From contig BSBN01000140.1 of the NCBI GenBank assembly GCA_027924645.1, positions 12,902,501 to 12,966,500 on the forward strand: a DNA stretch of 64,000 nt. The letters run 5' to 3'. Under the pieces are notes generated by a model. It was not told where the DNA came from. It worked only from the letters and a program-made list of their open reading frames with translations, and made no database searches. Numbering within the stretch: the first letter of the stretch is position 1; each line of letters opens with the position of its first letter. Shown one piece after another: positions 11,701-24,190 of the stretch. The DNA comes from Cunninghamia lanceolata. Taxonomy: Eukaryota; Streptophyta; Pinopsida; Cupressales; Cupressaceae. Made by a program: the position numbers and the translations under genes.

Positions 11701-13334
11701 ATTCTGAAGATCAGATCATAGGTGACAAGAGTAAAGGGGTACACACAAGGAGAAGAATTGCTCAAGACTCATTTGAATACTGTCTGATTTCAAAGATTGA
11801 ACCTAAGATAGTTAATGAATCTTGCAATGATGAAAACTGGACCAAAGCAATGGAGGAAGAATTGATGCAAATTGAGAAAAATCATACTTGGGATCTTGTT
11901 CCTAGACCTAGAAACAAGAATGTGATTGGAACCAAATGGGTCTTCTAGAACAAACTAAATGAAGTTGGTGAAGTAATCAGAAACAAAGCTAGATTGGTCT
12001 GCAAAGGCTACTCTCAAATAGAAGGAATTGATTTTGAAGAGACTTTTGCTCCAGTGGCAAGAATTGAAGCAGTCAGATTATTTCTTGCATTTGCTACCTT
12101 CAAAGACTTCAAGGTATATCAGATGTATGCCAAGTCTGCCTTCCTAAATGGTGACTTGGAAGAAGAAGTGTACATTGAACAACCGGATGGATTTCAATTG
12201 TCTGATCATGATGATATGGTCTGCAAGTTGAAGAAAGCACTGTATGGTTTGAAGCAAGCTCCAAGAGCATTGTATGAAAGGTTGGATAAGCATCTTGTAT
12301 AGATTGGCTTCAACAAAGGTACTGCTGATAGTAACCTATACTTCCAAATAGATAAGGAAAACATCTTGATTGTTGAAGTATTTGTTGATGATATCATCTT
12401 TGGAGGAAAAGATAGCATGTGTAAAAATTTTGCAAATCAAATGAAAAGTGAGTTTGAAATGTCAATGCTTGGTGAAATGAATTTCTTCTTGGGTCTGCAA
12501 ATTATTCAGACAAAGAAAGGTATCTTTATCTGTCAAACCAAATATGCAAAAGAATTGTTGAGGAAATTCGGAATGGAAGATTCAAAGCCAATGAACACCC
12601 CTATGGCAACTGGATGTAAGTTGAGTAAAGATGATGACTCTCCTAAGACAGATCAGACCAAGTACAGATCAATGATTGGAGGACTATTGTATCTCACTCA
12701 GACTAGACCAGATATAATGCAGGCTGTTGCTCTTGTGGCAAGATTTCAGGTTGATCCTAGAGAATCTCATGTCATGGCAATCAAAAGAATTTTTAGGTAC
12801 TTGAAAGGAACAGTTGAGTATGGTCTATGGTATCCTAGAGATCAGGATTTCTCTCTTCATGCTTAGACAGATGCAGATTGGGCAGGAGATGTGGATGATC
12901 AGAAAAGTACAAGTGGAGGAGCATTCTTTTTGGGAAAAAGATTGGTATCTTGGCTAAGCAAGAAACAAGAGACAATATCCTTGTCTACAACTGAAGTAGA
13001 ATACATTGCAACAGCAAGTAGTTGTACTCAGATCTTATGGATGAAGCAGATGCTAAGAGATATGAAAGTAGAATATGAGGAGCCTATCACAATTTTATGT
13101 GATAATTCAAGTGCAATAAATATTTCGAAAAATCTGGTGCTGCATTCTAAGACCAAGCACATATCTATCAAGTTTCATTTTCTGAGAGAGCAAGTGAACA
13201 AGGGTGAAGTCAGATTGGAGTATGTACCCTCAAAGGATCAGATTACAAATATCTTTACTAAACCTCTTCCCAAAGACTCTTTTGAGTATCTCCGGGAGAA
13301 GCTAGGGGTCATGGTCCCTCCGATGATGAACTAA
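11701..13334 (+). pseudogene. Reverse transcriptase and RNase H of A pol
   Basis: One frame shared with IN. Motifs include [50 protein letters not shown] and the FVDDIIFG active site (about 12384). The first catalytic Asp, in [12 protein letters not shown] of B, reads Tyr here (YQMYAKS, about 12120). RNase H follows with TDADWAGD, LSTTEVEYI and CDNSSAI. Stops are TAG at 11946, 12300 and 12864. The C-terminus at 13334 ends in VPPMMN, matching the end of B. Inactive. Confidence 0.88.
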
Positions 13335-13657
13335 GATGCACTAATGTGCATTAGTCCGGTGGATATCACAGTCATATCTTGTGATCTGGATTGATGATGG
13401 GGAGCTGCTACTAAGGGGGAGCAGCTGGTATGATTCTGATGTGATAAAGTTGCAAGTATGAGCCCTTTGCCATTGACGTCAAAGGGGGAGAGAAGACATG
13501 TGAAAAACAAGTGGTTGATGATCAAAGGGGAAGCAATAAAGGAAGAGAAGACATATGAAGAGTTGTTGCTGATAGGGGGAGCTGTGACAGAAAGGAGAAG
13601 ATCTTGTCTTGATGGTTTTTCACATCATATGTTGCCATCAATGACAAAGGGGGAGAT
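13335..13657 (+). promoter_or_regulatory. 3' untranslated region of A with PPT-like hairpin and polypurine tract
   Basis: A 14-base copy of the LTR start, GTTGCAAGTATGAG, lies at 13449-13462. It is followed by a palindromic CCCTTTG...CAAAGGG hairpin with a G-rich tail (13463-13490). The true polypurine tract AAAGGGGGAGAT abuts the LTR at 13646-13657. TTGCCATCAATGACAA (13632-13647) can pair with 13684-13699 inside the LTR. The tract would prime plus-strand DNA synthesis. Confidence 0.65.
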
Positions 13658-14950
13658 TGTTACAAGTATGAGGTTAATAAGTGTTGTCATTGATGTCAAC
13701 ATACTCATATTGCATTGACAAGAAGGATTGGATGAGATGTGTGCTGAGGATATTGAGAAAATTAGTCTCAGTCAGGAACAGTGAAGAATAGTGATGAGAA
13801 GAAGGCAAAAGTACTCATAAGTTGATGACCAAAGGATGTAGATTAAAGGGTTTGTAGATATGAGTCTTGAGATGATCCAGTTAAGTTTTCAGAGGTCCGC
13901 ATGCAGATTTGAAGAAGTTGTGATTGATCAAGTAGAACCGATTCTGGGAAGTGCTCCGGAATGACAAAGTGCTACAAAGAGGTCCGGTGAGATCTGGAAG
14001 TGCATTATCCTATCTTGCAGATTGGATGGAGTGTTTGGGATGTTCTTTTTATATGTCATCTCAATTTGTTCATGATGTGGAGGTCTAGAAGCACATGTTT
14101 CAGTATGACAGTAGCGGTAGACTGTGTTCTTGAAGTTTCGGATAAGGAAGAGAAGAGATTTCGGTGAGCAGAGGAAGTACGGATGTTCCTGGTCATTCAG
14201 GCTAGCTTGTGAAGGTTCTTGGATCATGTTGAGGCTGTGTTGTTGATCCGCATTGGTGGTGGAGCCTGGAATAGAAGATATTCTTCTAGATGAAGTTCTT
14301 GTTCAGACTAGCCAACTGGATGAGTTGTTCATCTTACAAATGTTCTTGTGGTGGCCGACCGGATGTGTTATTCATCTTGTGAATGTTCTTATGGTTGAGT
14401 GCCGACTTAGATGCTTATTCCTAAGTCGATGTCTTGTATAAATGAAAGATTGTGAATCCATTTTGAAGAGAGTTGTGAATCAGATGAGTGGAGTATAGCG
14501 AAAGAGTGAAAGGCAGAGCAGGTGCGTTTTGAGCTTAAATGGAACTGATCCAAACATGGTGAAGATGTCATTCTCCAGTTCAAAGTTGTGATACTTATGA
14601 TCTTGTAGACAGTGTGTCTCTTTTGTAGGCAGTGTGCCTCTTGTGAGCAGTGTGCTTGGGCAGTGAGCCCTTACTGGCATGTGCCATTTTTTTTTCTTAT
14701 TCTTCTAACAGAGAATAATCCTTGGGTTAATCACCCCATGGTTTTTCCCTTAACCAGGTTTTCCACGTCAAAAAACTTGGTGTCTGATGTGTTGATGTTT
14801 ATCTACTCTGGTGTTTATGCTTTCTGCTTTCATGAATGGTTAATTGATATGTTGTCATCTAACAAAGAAGAATCAAATGTTTAAGTAGAAGCAAGTTTTT
14901 GTACAACTGATTCACACCCCCCCTCTCAGTTGTGAGCCCTAGATCTAACA
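13658..14950 (+). repeat. 3' LTR of A (1,293 bp)
   Basis: Direct repeat of 7828-9118 with the same internal motifs: TATAAAT at 14437-14443 and a hairpin at 14903-14933. It ends ATCTAACA, immediately followed by the target duplication AGGAT. Confidence 0.93.
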
Positions 14951-15530
14951 AGGATCTAGTGCAAGTTTCAAACTGATTAGTCCTATAGGGGACTCCTATT
15001 TGGTAGTATATAAATTGCAGTTCCCTTGTATCAACAACATTGCAAAATATGAGTCATTAGTGTATGGACTATTGATGACACTCTAGAAAAGGGTCAAAGT
15101 TATTCAAGTGTTTGGTGATTCAAAGTTGGTGGTTAAACAAGTTAGATGACAATATTCCTGTCATGATAAAAGGTTGAATCAATACTGAAATTGGCTATGG
15201 GATCTAGTTGAGTGCTTCAACAGTTTCAATATCCAGTTGATCTCAAGGAGGCAAAATCATGTTGTTAATGCCTTAGCATAGGCTACAAGTTCATTGGAAC
15301 CACTTGCCATGTATGATTTGAAGAAATTTATTATTGAGTTGGTCCCAACTCCCTTTGTACTTGACAATATCACTCACATCCAAGTCTTCAAAGATGACAA
15401 ACATATCATCGACTTTCTTACATCTTCAAATGTGCTCATCGCATAGATAATTGATGAAGAAGATGCAAAACTAGCTGAGACAGACCTAGAAGGAGTCTTA
15501 AATATAAAAATCAACACTATCCTATGAGGT

Positions 15531-16461
15531 ATGGTGGAGTTAGAAAGGTTATTTGACTCAGATCAGTTTGGGACTCATAAGAAACAAGATGATTCTACTA
15601 GAAGAAATTGTGAACCATACATCTTGGGTACAAAAGATGAAGTTAGAAATGTATTTATTGGGAAGGTATGTACCCCCAAGGAAAGGGAAGCAATTATTCA
15701 ACCATTAAGAGATTATCATAATGTCATTTCTTGGAGATATGAAGACCTAAAGACATGTATGAAACTTCTATCATAACTCATACCATACCTCTCAAGCCAC
15801 GAGTCAAGCCATTTAGACAAAGGCAGTGACCGGTGAATGCTCTCTTAGAATCATTGATTTTACAAGAAGTTCAAAAATTGTTATCAGCAACAATCATCTT
15901 TCCTATGAGGCATTCTACATGGGTGGCTAATCTTGTCCCAATGTGCACAAAAATGGTGAAATACGACTATGTGTGGACTTCAGAAATTTGTACAGAGCTT
16001 CAGAAAAGGACAACTATCCACTGCCATCCCTTGATGGAGTACTACAGATAGTCAATGGGTCACAGATGATGTCATTCTTGGATGTTTATTTAGGTTATAA
16101 TCAGGTGATGGTTGAATATGCTGACATACTTAAAACTGCTTTCACACCCAAATGGGGTATTTATATGTATCGAAGGATGCCATTTGGTTTGATAAACATA
16201 GGAGCAACATTTCAACATCCATTGGACATCAATATCAAAGGATTAGTAGGTAAATGCATTATCATTTATATGGATGCTCTAACCATATTCTCTAAGAAGA
16301 GGGGTGACCATATTAATGATTTGAGGAATGTGTTGCAATACTGTAGAGACTATGGAATTTCATTAAATCCCAAGAAATGTATATTCAGTGTCACTAAAAG
16401 TAAGTTGTTAGGACATGTAATTTTAGAAGAAGGCATATCCATAGAACTTTATAGAGTCTAG
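15531..16461 (+). pseudogene. Reverse transcriptase of H, decayed
   Basis: Two overlapping frames (15531-15776, then about 15833-16051 and 15943-16461) cover the gypsy RT. Recognisable are ALLESLILQEVQKLLSATII, IRLCVDFRNLYRASEKDNYP, MSFLDVYLGYNQVMVE (normally MD.xxGYnQ) and RRMPFGLINIGATFQ. The active-site box reads IIYMDAL, so the second catalytic Asp of YxDD is Ala. A frameshift lies near 15950. The enzyme cannot be active as it stands. Confidence 0.7.
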
Positions 16462-17017
16462 GTCATACTCAGGATCCAACCTTAAGCTAGTAAGAAACAT
16501 TTAAAATCTTATTTTGGGAAGATCAACTTCATCCAAAAGTTTATTACTATTTTTGCTGAGATTGTTCGACCCTTGAATGCAATGTTAAAACAAGATGCTA
16601 AGATTGAGTGGACACTGGAGGCCAAGGATACCTTTATGCAAATAAAGAAGGTGATAGCTAATGCTCTAGTCTTAGTAAGTCTTATTATACTTTTCCCTTT
16701 TGCATATACTCCTTTTCTTCAGAACATACATGCACAGCTATGCTGACATAGAAAAGGGGAATCAATGATGAATGTGCTATTGCTTTTAAGAGCACCCCAT
16801 TAAAAGATTTCAAACTTAGATATCTAAATTCGGAGAAATAGGCCTATGCTCTTGTCAAAGAAGTCAAGAAATTTAGTCATTATATATTTTGAGAAGCAGG
16901 CTGACTTCTATAGTTCTTGATATTGCAGTTAAAGAATTACTCATGCAGAATATGGTAGGTGAAAGAAGAGGAAAATGAGTAATGATACTATAGGAATTTG
17001 ATCTAGAAATACAACTT
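16462..17017 (+). pseudogene. RNase H / connection region of H pol, heavily decayed
   Basis: After the RT stop, short in-frame scraps resemble the gypsy RT connection (GKINFIQKFITIFAEIVRPLNAML, here with the initial Gly-Lys replacing GRL) and a hydrolase-like tail. No catalytic RNase H motif could be placed with confidence. Position and fragment similarity are the only support. Confidence 0.35.
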
Positions 17018-18372
17018 ATGAATCTAGTAAGAGGACAAGTGCTCACTAAGAACATGGAAGAAATAGACCTTGGGTTGGTATCTCAACAATATGTATTGGA
17101 GGATATTTCAAAAGATGAATGGTATGGTGACATCTTGTTCTATCTCCTTAACCAACGATGTCCACCTCACTTGAATTCCATTCAAAGAAGATCTTTGAGA
17201 CTACAAATCAATAGTTTAATCCTCAAGGGATCAATTTTATATAAGAAGAATCATGAAGGGATTTACTTAAGGTGTCTAGAAAAAACAAAGGTGGCACAAG
17301 TTTTAACCAATTTCCATGAGAAGTTTGGGACATTCCATGGTTCAAAGCATTCCACTACAAATCAGATTTTTTGGGTAGGATATTGCTAGCCTACATTATT
17401 CAAAGATGCTCATGTGGATACTCGAACTAGCCACATTTTCCAAACTTTCACTTCAAGACAAAGAAATGCTACTATGCCATTACAACCAATGGTGGAGGTA
17501 CACTCATTTGCAAAATGGGGACTGGAATTCATTATTATGATCAATCCACCTTCTTTTGTGGGCCACATGTATATTTTGACCACTACTGACTATTGTACCA
17601 TATAGTCTGAAGCTCAAGCTTGTAAACAATGGACAACTAAGGTGGCAATTGAATTAATTGAAAGGCATATCATTACAAGGTTTGGCTATCTCTTTTCTCA
17701 TGTTTGTGATAATGGTCTAGCATTTTCATATTTGCATTTCTCAAATTGGGCCTTTGATTACGGTATTCTATTAAAATTTTCATATAATTATTATCCTCAA
17801 GGGAATAGAGTTGCTGAATCCACTAACAAAAACTTGCTTAAGGTCATTAAAAGATTGCTTGATAAGAATCCCAGAGACTGGCATACTCAACTTAGGTTTG
17901 CCTTGTGGGAAAATAGGATCAAACATAAGGCTTATCTAGGAACATCACCTTATCACCTCGTTTATGGTTTGGACCCTATTTTTCCTATCCATTTACGAAT
18001 CCCCATAATACAAATCCTACAAGACTACCTAGAACCTGATGATAAAACGTCAACTCGCATGACCTAGCTACTCCATTTAGAAGAAAAACATGATGCTGTG
18101 ATTGAAAACTTTGCTAAACACCAAGGTGTAGTGAAATGTTGGTTTGACAAGAGGGCCAAAGTGAAGGCCTTCCACATTTCCAATTTGGTCATGTATTGGG
18201 ACAAAGCTCATGAAAAGAAAGGTGAACACAGGAAGTTCAATAAGCTCTGGTTAGGTACCTACCAAATAGCTGAAATCCTAGGGGAGAGTACATATAGGTT
18301 AAAGACTCTTACTGGTGAGGAACTCTCACTACCTATTAATAGACAATTCGTAAAGCACTACTTTGAGGCCCA
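17018..18372 (+). pseudogene. Integrase of H, decayed
   Basis: Frames 17018-17389 (zinc-binding N-terminal region with HEKFGTFHGSKHSTTNQIFWVG), 17414-17605 and 17642-18067 (catalytic core) and 18098-18370 (C-terminal region ending in a NRQFVKHYF-type motif) cover a gypsy integrase. The core shows WGLEFI where WGLDFI is usual, so the first catalytic Asp reads Glu; CDNGLAF supplies the second Asp and YYPQGNRVAESTNK the Glu. Stops lie between the frames. The sequence then runs as U/C-rich spacer to the G insertion site at 18444. Confidence 0.7.
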
Positions 18373-18444
18373 GGAGGCATCTTTGAATTCTTTTGTGTAC
18401 ATAGTACATCTTTTCTATTTTCTTTTCTTTTCTGCTTTCATTTG

Positions 18445-19867
18445 TGGTGCAGGACACCTAAGAGCATTTGATGCATTTTGAGAAGTTATGGTTTTTGTTT
18501 AGTATGTGTTGTAATAAGGCTTTCTAGCCATGATTGTAAGGTCCCCTTTGTATGGTCAAGAGGTTTAGGGTAACTATATAAACCTCAAATCCTTCTTAGT
18601 CCATTTGGACCCTAGCTGTGTCACTTAGGCCTAGAAGGTCTAATGATGGGTTTTTGAGTATATTTTGGTAAATTTTGTGTTTAGGCATGTCTTAGAGACT
18701 GTGATGGTTGTTTGGATTTGATTGGACAAGTTGAACCAATTAGGACCTTTGTGATTATGCAAAATCATGGTTGTCAATGTTGTCCTAACACATTTGGCTG
18801 GTTGCAACCCACTTTTGGTGGTTAAAACTATTTTTGTAAGTTGCCTACCAACATGGATCGGTTGATATGGCTATTTTCTTACTCCAGTAGAGAGGAGAAG
18901 TTTCTGTACGGAGTTTTGGGCATAAAATCAATAAAAACTAACTATTTTTCTGACTATTTCCTATAGTTGTACGGCCTGTAATGATTGGCTAATTGGATCA
19001 ATGTGATTTTTCTGAAACTAGATTGAGTCAGGGTTCAAATGCATCAAGTTTGAAGTCTTGAAGTGGTCGTAGTAGGAAGTTTTTGCATTTTTAATTCAGA
19101 TTGGTCTAAAACCCTGGTTTCTAGGGTTTATCATACAAAACTTGCCCTAGAATGCATTCTAACTGGTGAAACTTCATGCCACTTGGTGAAATGTAGGCTA
19201 GGGTTGTATATTACATGATTCCAAAAGCATTTGGTGTGAAAAGATAGTCTTCAATTTTTGGAGTGATGCCCTAGGTCAAATATCTCTATGTATTTCACCA
19301 AAAATGTGCAATTTAGTGTTGTAAATGACAAAACCTGATAGGTGGAGGAAATGGATGGTGGTTTTTGAGATGTTTACAGGTTGTGGAAGAGATCCAAGTT
19401 CTTGTCCTAGTTTTATGACCCCAAATTAGACCACTTGCTTTGTAACCTAGACCTAACTTGATCAATTAGGCCTAGAGACCTAGTGGGTGTGTTGAGTTGC
19501 TGGAGTAGAGTTGGAATTGGAAGCTTGGAGGTCTATTAGAGTTCCATAAAGGGTATTAGAATGCACCATTTGTTTTCTTGGCCTTTAAGGGTTTTTGAAA
19601 GTTGTGTAGTGAAAACTGGATTAGGAGGGCTAGTAGCCTCACTAGGCAAAGTAAGGGCTGGAGAGTTGTGAGAAGTTGGGGATCAAACCAACTATGGGGA
19701 AGGTGTTTGTAGGCTTGTCTTAAGGTGTGGAAGAAGCCTTGAGGGTTGAACAATAGTCTAGATAACAAATCTCTAATTTGCCCTTAGTGTGTGACCTTGG
19801 TTGGATGAAGACTAGGTGAAGTGGGTGAGTGGGCAGAGAAGAGTTGACTTTGTTGCTTCCCTTGTGT
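18445..19867 (+). repeat. 5' LTR of G, truncated at its 3' end
   Basis: Matches 31500-32923 closely and then stops abruptly at CCCTTGTGT, where the gag frame begins. The last about 970 bp of the LTR (32924-33895 in the 3' copy), any primer site and the leader are missing, so a deletion removed them. Positions 18575-18582 hold TATATAAA. Confidence 0.82.
18575..18582 (+). promoter_or_regulatory. TATA box in the 5' LTR of G
   Basis: TATATAAA in the context GGTAACTATATAAACCTC is kept at 31631-31638 in the 3' LTR. Candidate promoter. Confidence 0.5.
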
Positions 19868-20950
19868 GACAAATGCTGAATTGGCAAAGATAGTGAGAGA
19901 GCAAGCAGCCAAGAAAAAAAGGATGGAGGCTGAGATAGAGAAGTTGAAGAAGGATAAGGATAAGAAGAAGAAACCAGAGGTCATCTTGGATTCAGATGAA
20001 GAGGATCAAGATGAAGAAAAAGGAGTGCCTAGGGAAGAGCCACAAGGAGGCATGTCAGAAAGACAATTCCTAGATGCACTTGGAAAGTTGAGTAGGAAGG
20101 ATAGTAAGGTGGATTTACCTATGTTTCCTGGCAAGATGAACCTAGAGGAATGCCTAGATTGGATAGAGGCAATGGAGAACTATTTTGAGTGTGAGGAAGT
20201 GGCAGAAAATTAGAAGGTGAGGATTGCCAAATCTAGAATGAAAGGGCCAGCCTTGAGTTGGTGGAACTTCATTCAAAATGAGAGGATAGAGGATGATAGG
20301 AACCCTATCACTACATGGAGGAAGATGGTACTTGAAATAAAGAAACAATTTGTTTCTAAAGATTATGAAGTCAACTTACACAAAAAGTTACAGAACTTGA
20401 GACAGAAGGACATGGATGTGAGCACATACATCGAGGAGTTTCACAAGATGTCTTTGAAAGCCAAGATGCCTAAGAATGAAAAGCAAAAGCTTGCAAGGTA
20501 TCTAAATGGTCTTAAGTTCTCCATTCAAGATGAACTAAGTCTCTTTAACCCTGAGACAGTGCATAAATGTTTTCAAATGGCATTGAGGATTGAGGACAAA
20601 CAAAGGAGAGGTGATTCAAATAGCAGGGGCAGAGGCAATTTGAATTTTAGAGGCAGAGGTAGATTTAGGAACAAAGATAACTTTTCTAGACCCCAAAATG
20701 GCAGATGACAAGAAGGTAGTCAAGTGGCGGTTGATAGAGACAGTGCTAATAAGGGTTAGTTTAGAGGGAGAGGTAATGGTAGAGGAAGAAGTGGAGGCAG
20801 GGGTTCCACTATGTTCACTGGAAGGTGTTTTTCCTACAATCAAATAGGACATCAGTCCTTTAGATGCCTGGAGAAGATGGGAAATAACTCTGCAAATCAA
20901 AAAGATAGAAGGGTGCAGCTCCTTCAAGAAGATGACTGTCAAAGAAGCAC
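19866..20950 (+). pseudogene. gag of G
   Basis: The frame from 19866 is lysine/glutamate-rich (a coiled-coil-like N-terminal part with EIEKLKKDKDKKKK). It then gives the retrotransposon gag domain (LDWIEAMENYFE at about 20150, LSWWNFIQNE at about 20245, YIEEFHKMSLKAKM at about 20430, LFNPETVHKCFQMALRIE at about 20540). After an Arg/Gly-rich stretch, a CCHC knuckle (CFSYNQIGHQSFRC, second Cys lost) lies near 20825. A TAG at about 20211 and a TGA at about 20706 interrupt it. The start is uncertain because the adjoining deletion may have removed the true N-terminus. The frame resumes after B at 27982. Confidence 0.78.
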
Positions 20951-22199
20951 CTGTTAGTTTCTGGATAGACAACTGAGAGAGGGGGTGAATTAGTTGTCCA
21001 AAACTTGCTTCTAATTTAAACACTTAAATCCTCTTTGTTATGTAATAGCATATCAATTATTCATTCATGAAAGCATGAAGCATAAACACTAGAGTAGATA
21101 CACATCAACACATGAGACACCAAGATTTTGACATGGAAAACCCAGACAAGGGAAAAACCACGGGGTGATTAACCCAAGGATTATTCTTTGTTAGAAGAAT
21201 AAGAAAAATAGATGGCACATGCCAATTAGGACTGACTGCCTGAGCACACTACTCACAAGAGGCAATCTGCCTACAAGAGACACACTATCTACTAAGTAAC
21301 AAGTATCACAAACTTGAACTGGAGATTGACATCTTTACCATGCCTAGATCAGTTCCATTTAAGCCCGAAGACCTCTACTCTGCCTTTCACTCTTTCGCTA
21401 TACCACACTCATTCACTCTAAGACACCCTACAAAATGAATTCACAATCCCTTATTTATACAAGGCATCGACTTAGGAACAATCATCTAAGTCAGCAAACA
21501 CCTATAAGATCATTCGCAAGACATGTAATACATTCGGTCAGCCAGTCCCAGGAAGAACACCAACAACCGGTGGTCTTTACATCAAATCCAAACTCTAACT
21601 TCAATGCTGACTGCCAATAAGAATTGTGCACAATCCAAGGATCACCAAAACCTTTCCTTCGTCACCAAGAACATCCACACTTTATCAGCTTACTAGAATT
21701 CTTCTCTTCTTCATTCGGAACTTCAAGAACATAGTCTATCACCACTGTCACAATGAGAAAGGTGCTTCTGGACCTCCAAACCATGAGCAAATCTAGTTTT
21801 CACTTCACACTGACTTCTTCAACACTCCCTCCATTCTGTAGAATGAGATAATGCAATTCCAAAGCTCACCGAACCAATCTGTGACACTCTGTAACCACTG
21901 AACATCTGCCAGAACCAGTTCTACTAGAGTGACCATAACTTCTTCATATCTTCATGTAGACCTTTGAAATATTGACTGGAGCATCTCAAGACTCATATCT
22001 GAAAACCCTTTAAACCGCATCCTCTAATCTTCATCTTATCTTGGCCTTTTACCTTAAAGTCATCACTGTTCTTCACTGTTCCTGATTAAGACTAATTTTC
22101 TCAATATCCTTAGTACACATCTCATCCAATCCTTCTCATTAATGCAATATGAGTATGTTGACATCAATGACAACACTAGTTATCCTCATACTTGCAACA
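20951..22199 (-). repeat. 3' LTR of B (left copy, 1,249 bp)
   Basis: Repeat of 26731-27981. On the minus strand it starts TGTTGCAAGTATGAGG, like A, but ends in CCAGAAACTAACA, unlike A, so the two are different subfamilies. It carries the inverted LTR-end hairpin at 20968-20996 and the conserved GGTTTTTC block at 21117-21163. Confidence 0.9.
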
Positions 22200-22523
22200 A
22201 TCTCACCCTTTGTCATTGATGGCAACATATGATGTGAAAAAACCATCAAGACAAGAACTTCTTCTTTCTATCATAGCTCCCCCTATCAACAACAACTCTT
22301 CACATGTCTTCTCTTCCTTTACTGCTCCTCCTTTGATTAACAACCACTTGTTTTTCACATGTCTTCTCATCCCCTTTGACATCAATGACAAAGGGCTCAT
22401 ACTTGCAACTTTAACACATCAGAATTATACTAGCTACTCCCCCTGAGTAGCAGCTCCCCATCACCAATCTAGATCACAAGATATGACTGTGATATCCACT
22501 AGACTGATGCACATTAGTGCATC
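22200..22523 (-). promoter_or_regulatory. 3' untranslated region of B with polypurine tract and hairpins
   Basis: On the minus strand the tract AAAGGGTGAGAT abuts the LTR (22200-22211). Positions 22210-22225 pair with 22158-22173 in the LTR (15 of 16). A palindromic CCCTTTG...CAAAGGGG hairpin (22371-22395) is next to a 14-base copy of the LTR start (22396-22409). This is the same arrangement as in A. Confidence 0.6.
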
Positions 22524-24190
22524 CTAGTTCATCACCGGAGGGGTAATGACCCCTAACTTCTCCTTGAGATACTCAAAAGAGTCCTTGGGAAGAGGTTTAG
22601 TAAAAATATCTGCAATCTGATCCTTGGAGGGCACATACTCCAATCTGACTTCATCCTTGTTCACTTGCTCTCTCAAAAAGTGAAACTTGATAGATATGTG
22701 CTTGGTCTTAGAATGCAACACCGGATTCTTTGAAATATTTATTGCACTTGAATTATCATAGAAAATTATGATAGGCTCCTCATATTCTACTCTAATGTCT
22801 CTTATCATCTACTTCATCCATAAGATTTGAGTGCAACTACCTACTGCTGTAATGTATTATGCTTCAGTTGTAGATAGAGATATTGCCTCTTGTTTCTTGC
22901 TTAGCCAAGACATCAATCTTTTTCCCAAAAAGAAAGCTCCACCCCTGGTGCTCTTCTGGTCATCCACATCTCCTGCCCAATCTGCATGAAGAGAGAAATC
23001 ATGATCTCTAGGGTACCATAGACCATACTCAACTATCCCCTTTAGATATCTAAAAATCCTCTTGATTGCCATAACATGAGATTCTCTAGGATCAACTTGG
23101 AATCTAGCAACAAGACCAACAGTCTGCATAATATTTGGTCTAGTTTGAGTGAGATACAACAGTCCTCCAATCATTGACCTATATTTTGTCTGATCCACCT
23201 TGGGAGAGTCATCATCTTTGCTCAACTTGCATCCGGTTGCCATGGGAGTATTCATTGGTTTTGAATCTTCCATCCCAAATTTCCTCAACAATTCTTTCAC
23301 ATATTTGGTCTGAGAAATGAAGATCCCTTTTGTTTGTTTGAGTAATTTGCAGACCCAAGAAGAAATTCATTTCACCAAGCATGGACATCTCAAACTCACT
23401 TTTCATTTGATTTGAAAAAGTTTTACACATGCTATCTTTTCCTCCAAAGATGATATCATCAACAAATACTTCAACAATCAAGATGTTTTCATGATCAATT
23501 TTAAAATATAAGTTACTGTCAGCAGTACCTTTGTTGAAACCAATCTACACAAGATGCTTATCCAACCTTTCATACGAAGCTCTTGGGGCTTGCTTCAATC
23601 CATACAGTGCTTTCTTCAACTTGTAGACCATATCACCATGATCGGACAATTTAAATCCATCCGATTGTTCAATGTACACCTCTTCTTCTAATTCACCATT
23701 CAAGAAAGCAGATTTGACATCCATCTGATATACTTTGAAATATTTGAAGGCAACAAATGCAAGAAATAGTCTGATTGCTTCAATTCTTGCCACCGGAGCA
23801 AAGGTTTCCTCAAAATCAATCCCTTCTATTTGAGAGTAGCCTTTACATACTAATCTAGCTTTGTTTCTGATTACTTCACCAACTTCATTTAGTTTGTTCC
23901 AAAAGACCCATTTGGTTCCAATCACATTCTTGTTTCTAAGTCTAGAAACAAGATCCCAAGTGTGATTTTTCTCAATTTGCATCAACTCTTCCTCCATTGC
24001 TTTGGTCCAATTTTCATCATTGTAGGCTTCATTTATTGTCTTATGTTCAATCTTTGAAATCAGACAACATTCATCTAAATTTAGAGCAATTTTCCTTCTA
24101 GTTTGCATATCTTTGCTTTTGTCACCTATGATCTGATCTTCAGAGTGGTTCAGTCTTACATACCTTGGAACTTTGGGAGTTTCTTGCACT
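22524..24190 (-). pseudogene. Reverse transcriptase and RNase H of B pol
   Basis: Ends at 22524 with PPVMN. RT retains [12 protein letters not shown] and FVDDIIFG, so both halves of the active site are present, unlike A. RNase H carries the DWAGDVDD and YDNSSAI motifs. TAG at 23545-23547 is at the same codon as 12300 in A; TAG 22809-22811 and TAA 22857-22859 lie in RNase H. An extra base near 23325 shifts the frame after GLQITQT. This is the better-preserved copia RT of the window. Confidence 0.87.

Larger units (their letters stand above)
7828..14950 (+). mobile_element. Element A: Ty1/copia retrotransposon inserted in H
   Basis: A complete structure with both LTRs, an initiator-Met primer site, a gag-pol frame and a polypurine tract. 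Termini are TGTTGCAAG...ATCTAACA, and the target duplication AGGAT is exact (7823-7827 and 14951-14955). It splits the RNase H-like domain of H. The two LTRs differ at about 10 positions in their first 245 bases by eye, mostly transitions, so the insertion is not recent. Pol order is protease, integrase, RT, RNase H, which defines copia. Confidence 0.93.
7785..15530 (+). pseudogene. RNase H-like domain of H upstream of RT, split by copia A
   Basis: The left piece (7785-7827) reads IWTLRFDRSRSKQG; the right piece (14956-15530) continues with FKLISPIGDSYLV, NNIAKYESLVYGLL and VFGDSKLVVKQVR. Joined across A's target duplication, this is the typical type-1 RNase H order: FDGS, then cTNN.AEY.AL, then GDS.Lv. 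The catalytic Glu position reads Lys (AKYES), a G-to-A change. Stops are frequent in the 15100-15300 part. An extra (archaeal-type) RNase H is known in Tat-lineage plant gypsy elements; its position before RT is discussed in the findings. Confidence 0.6.

Noticed and set aside
8098..14227. Minus-strand frames of 107 and 99 residues inside the two LTRs of A, with a related frame in B
   Set aside because: They lie within LTRs, end at different places, and show many non-synonymous-looking differences; chance openness is enough.
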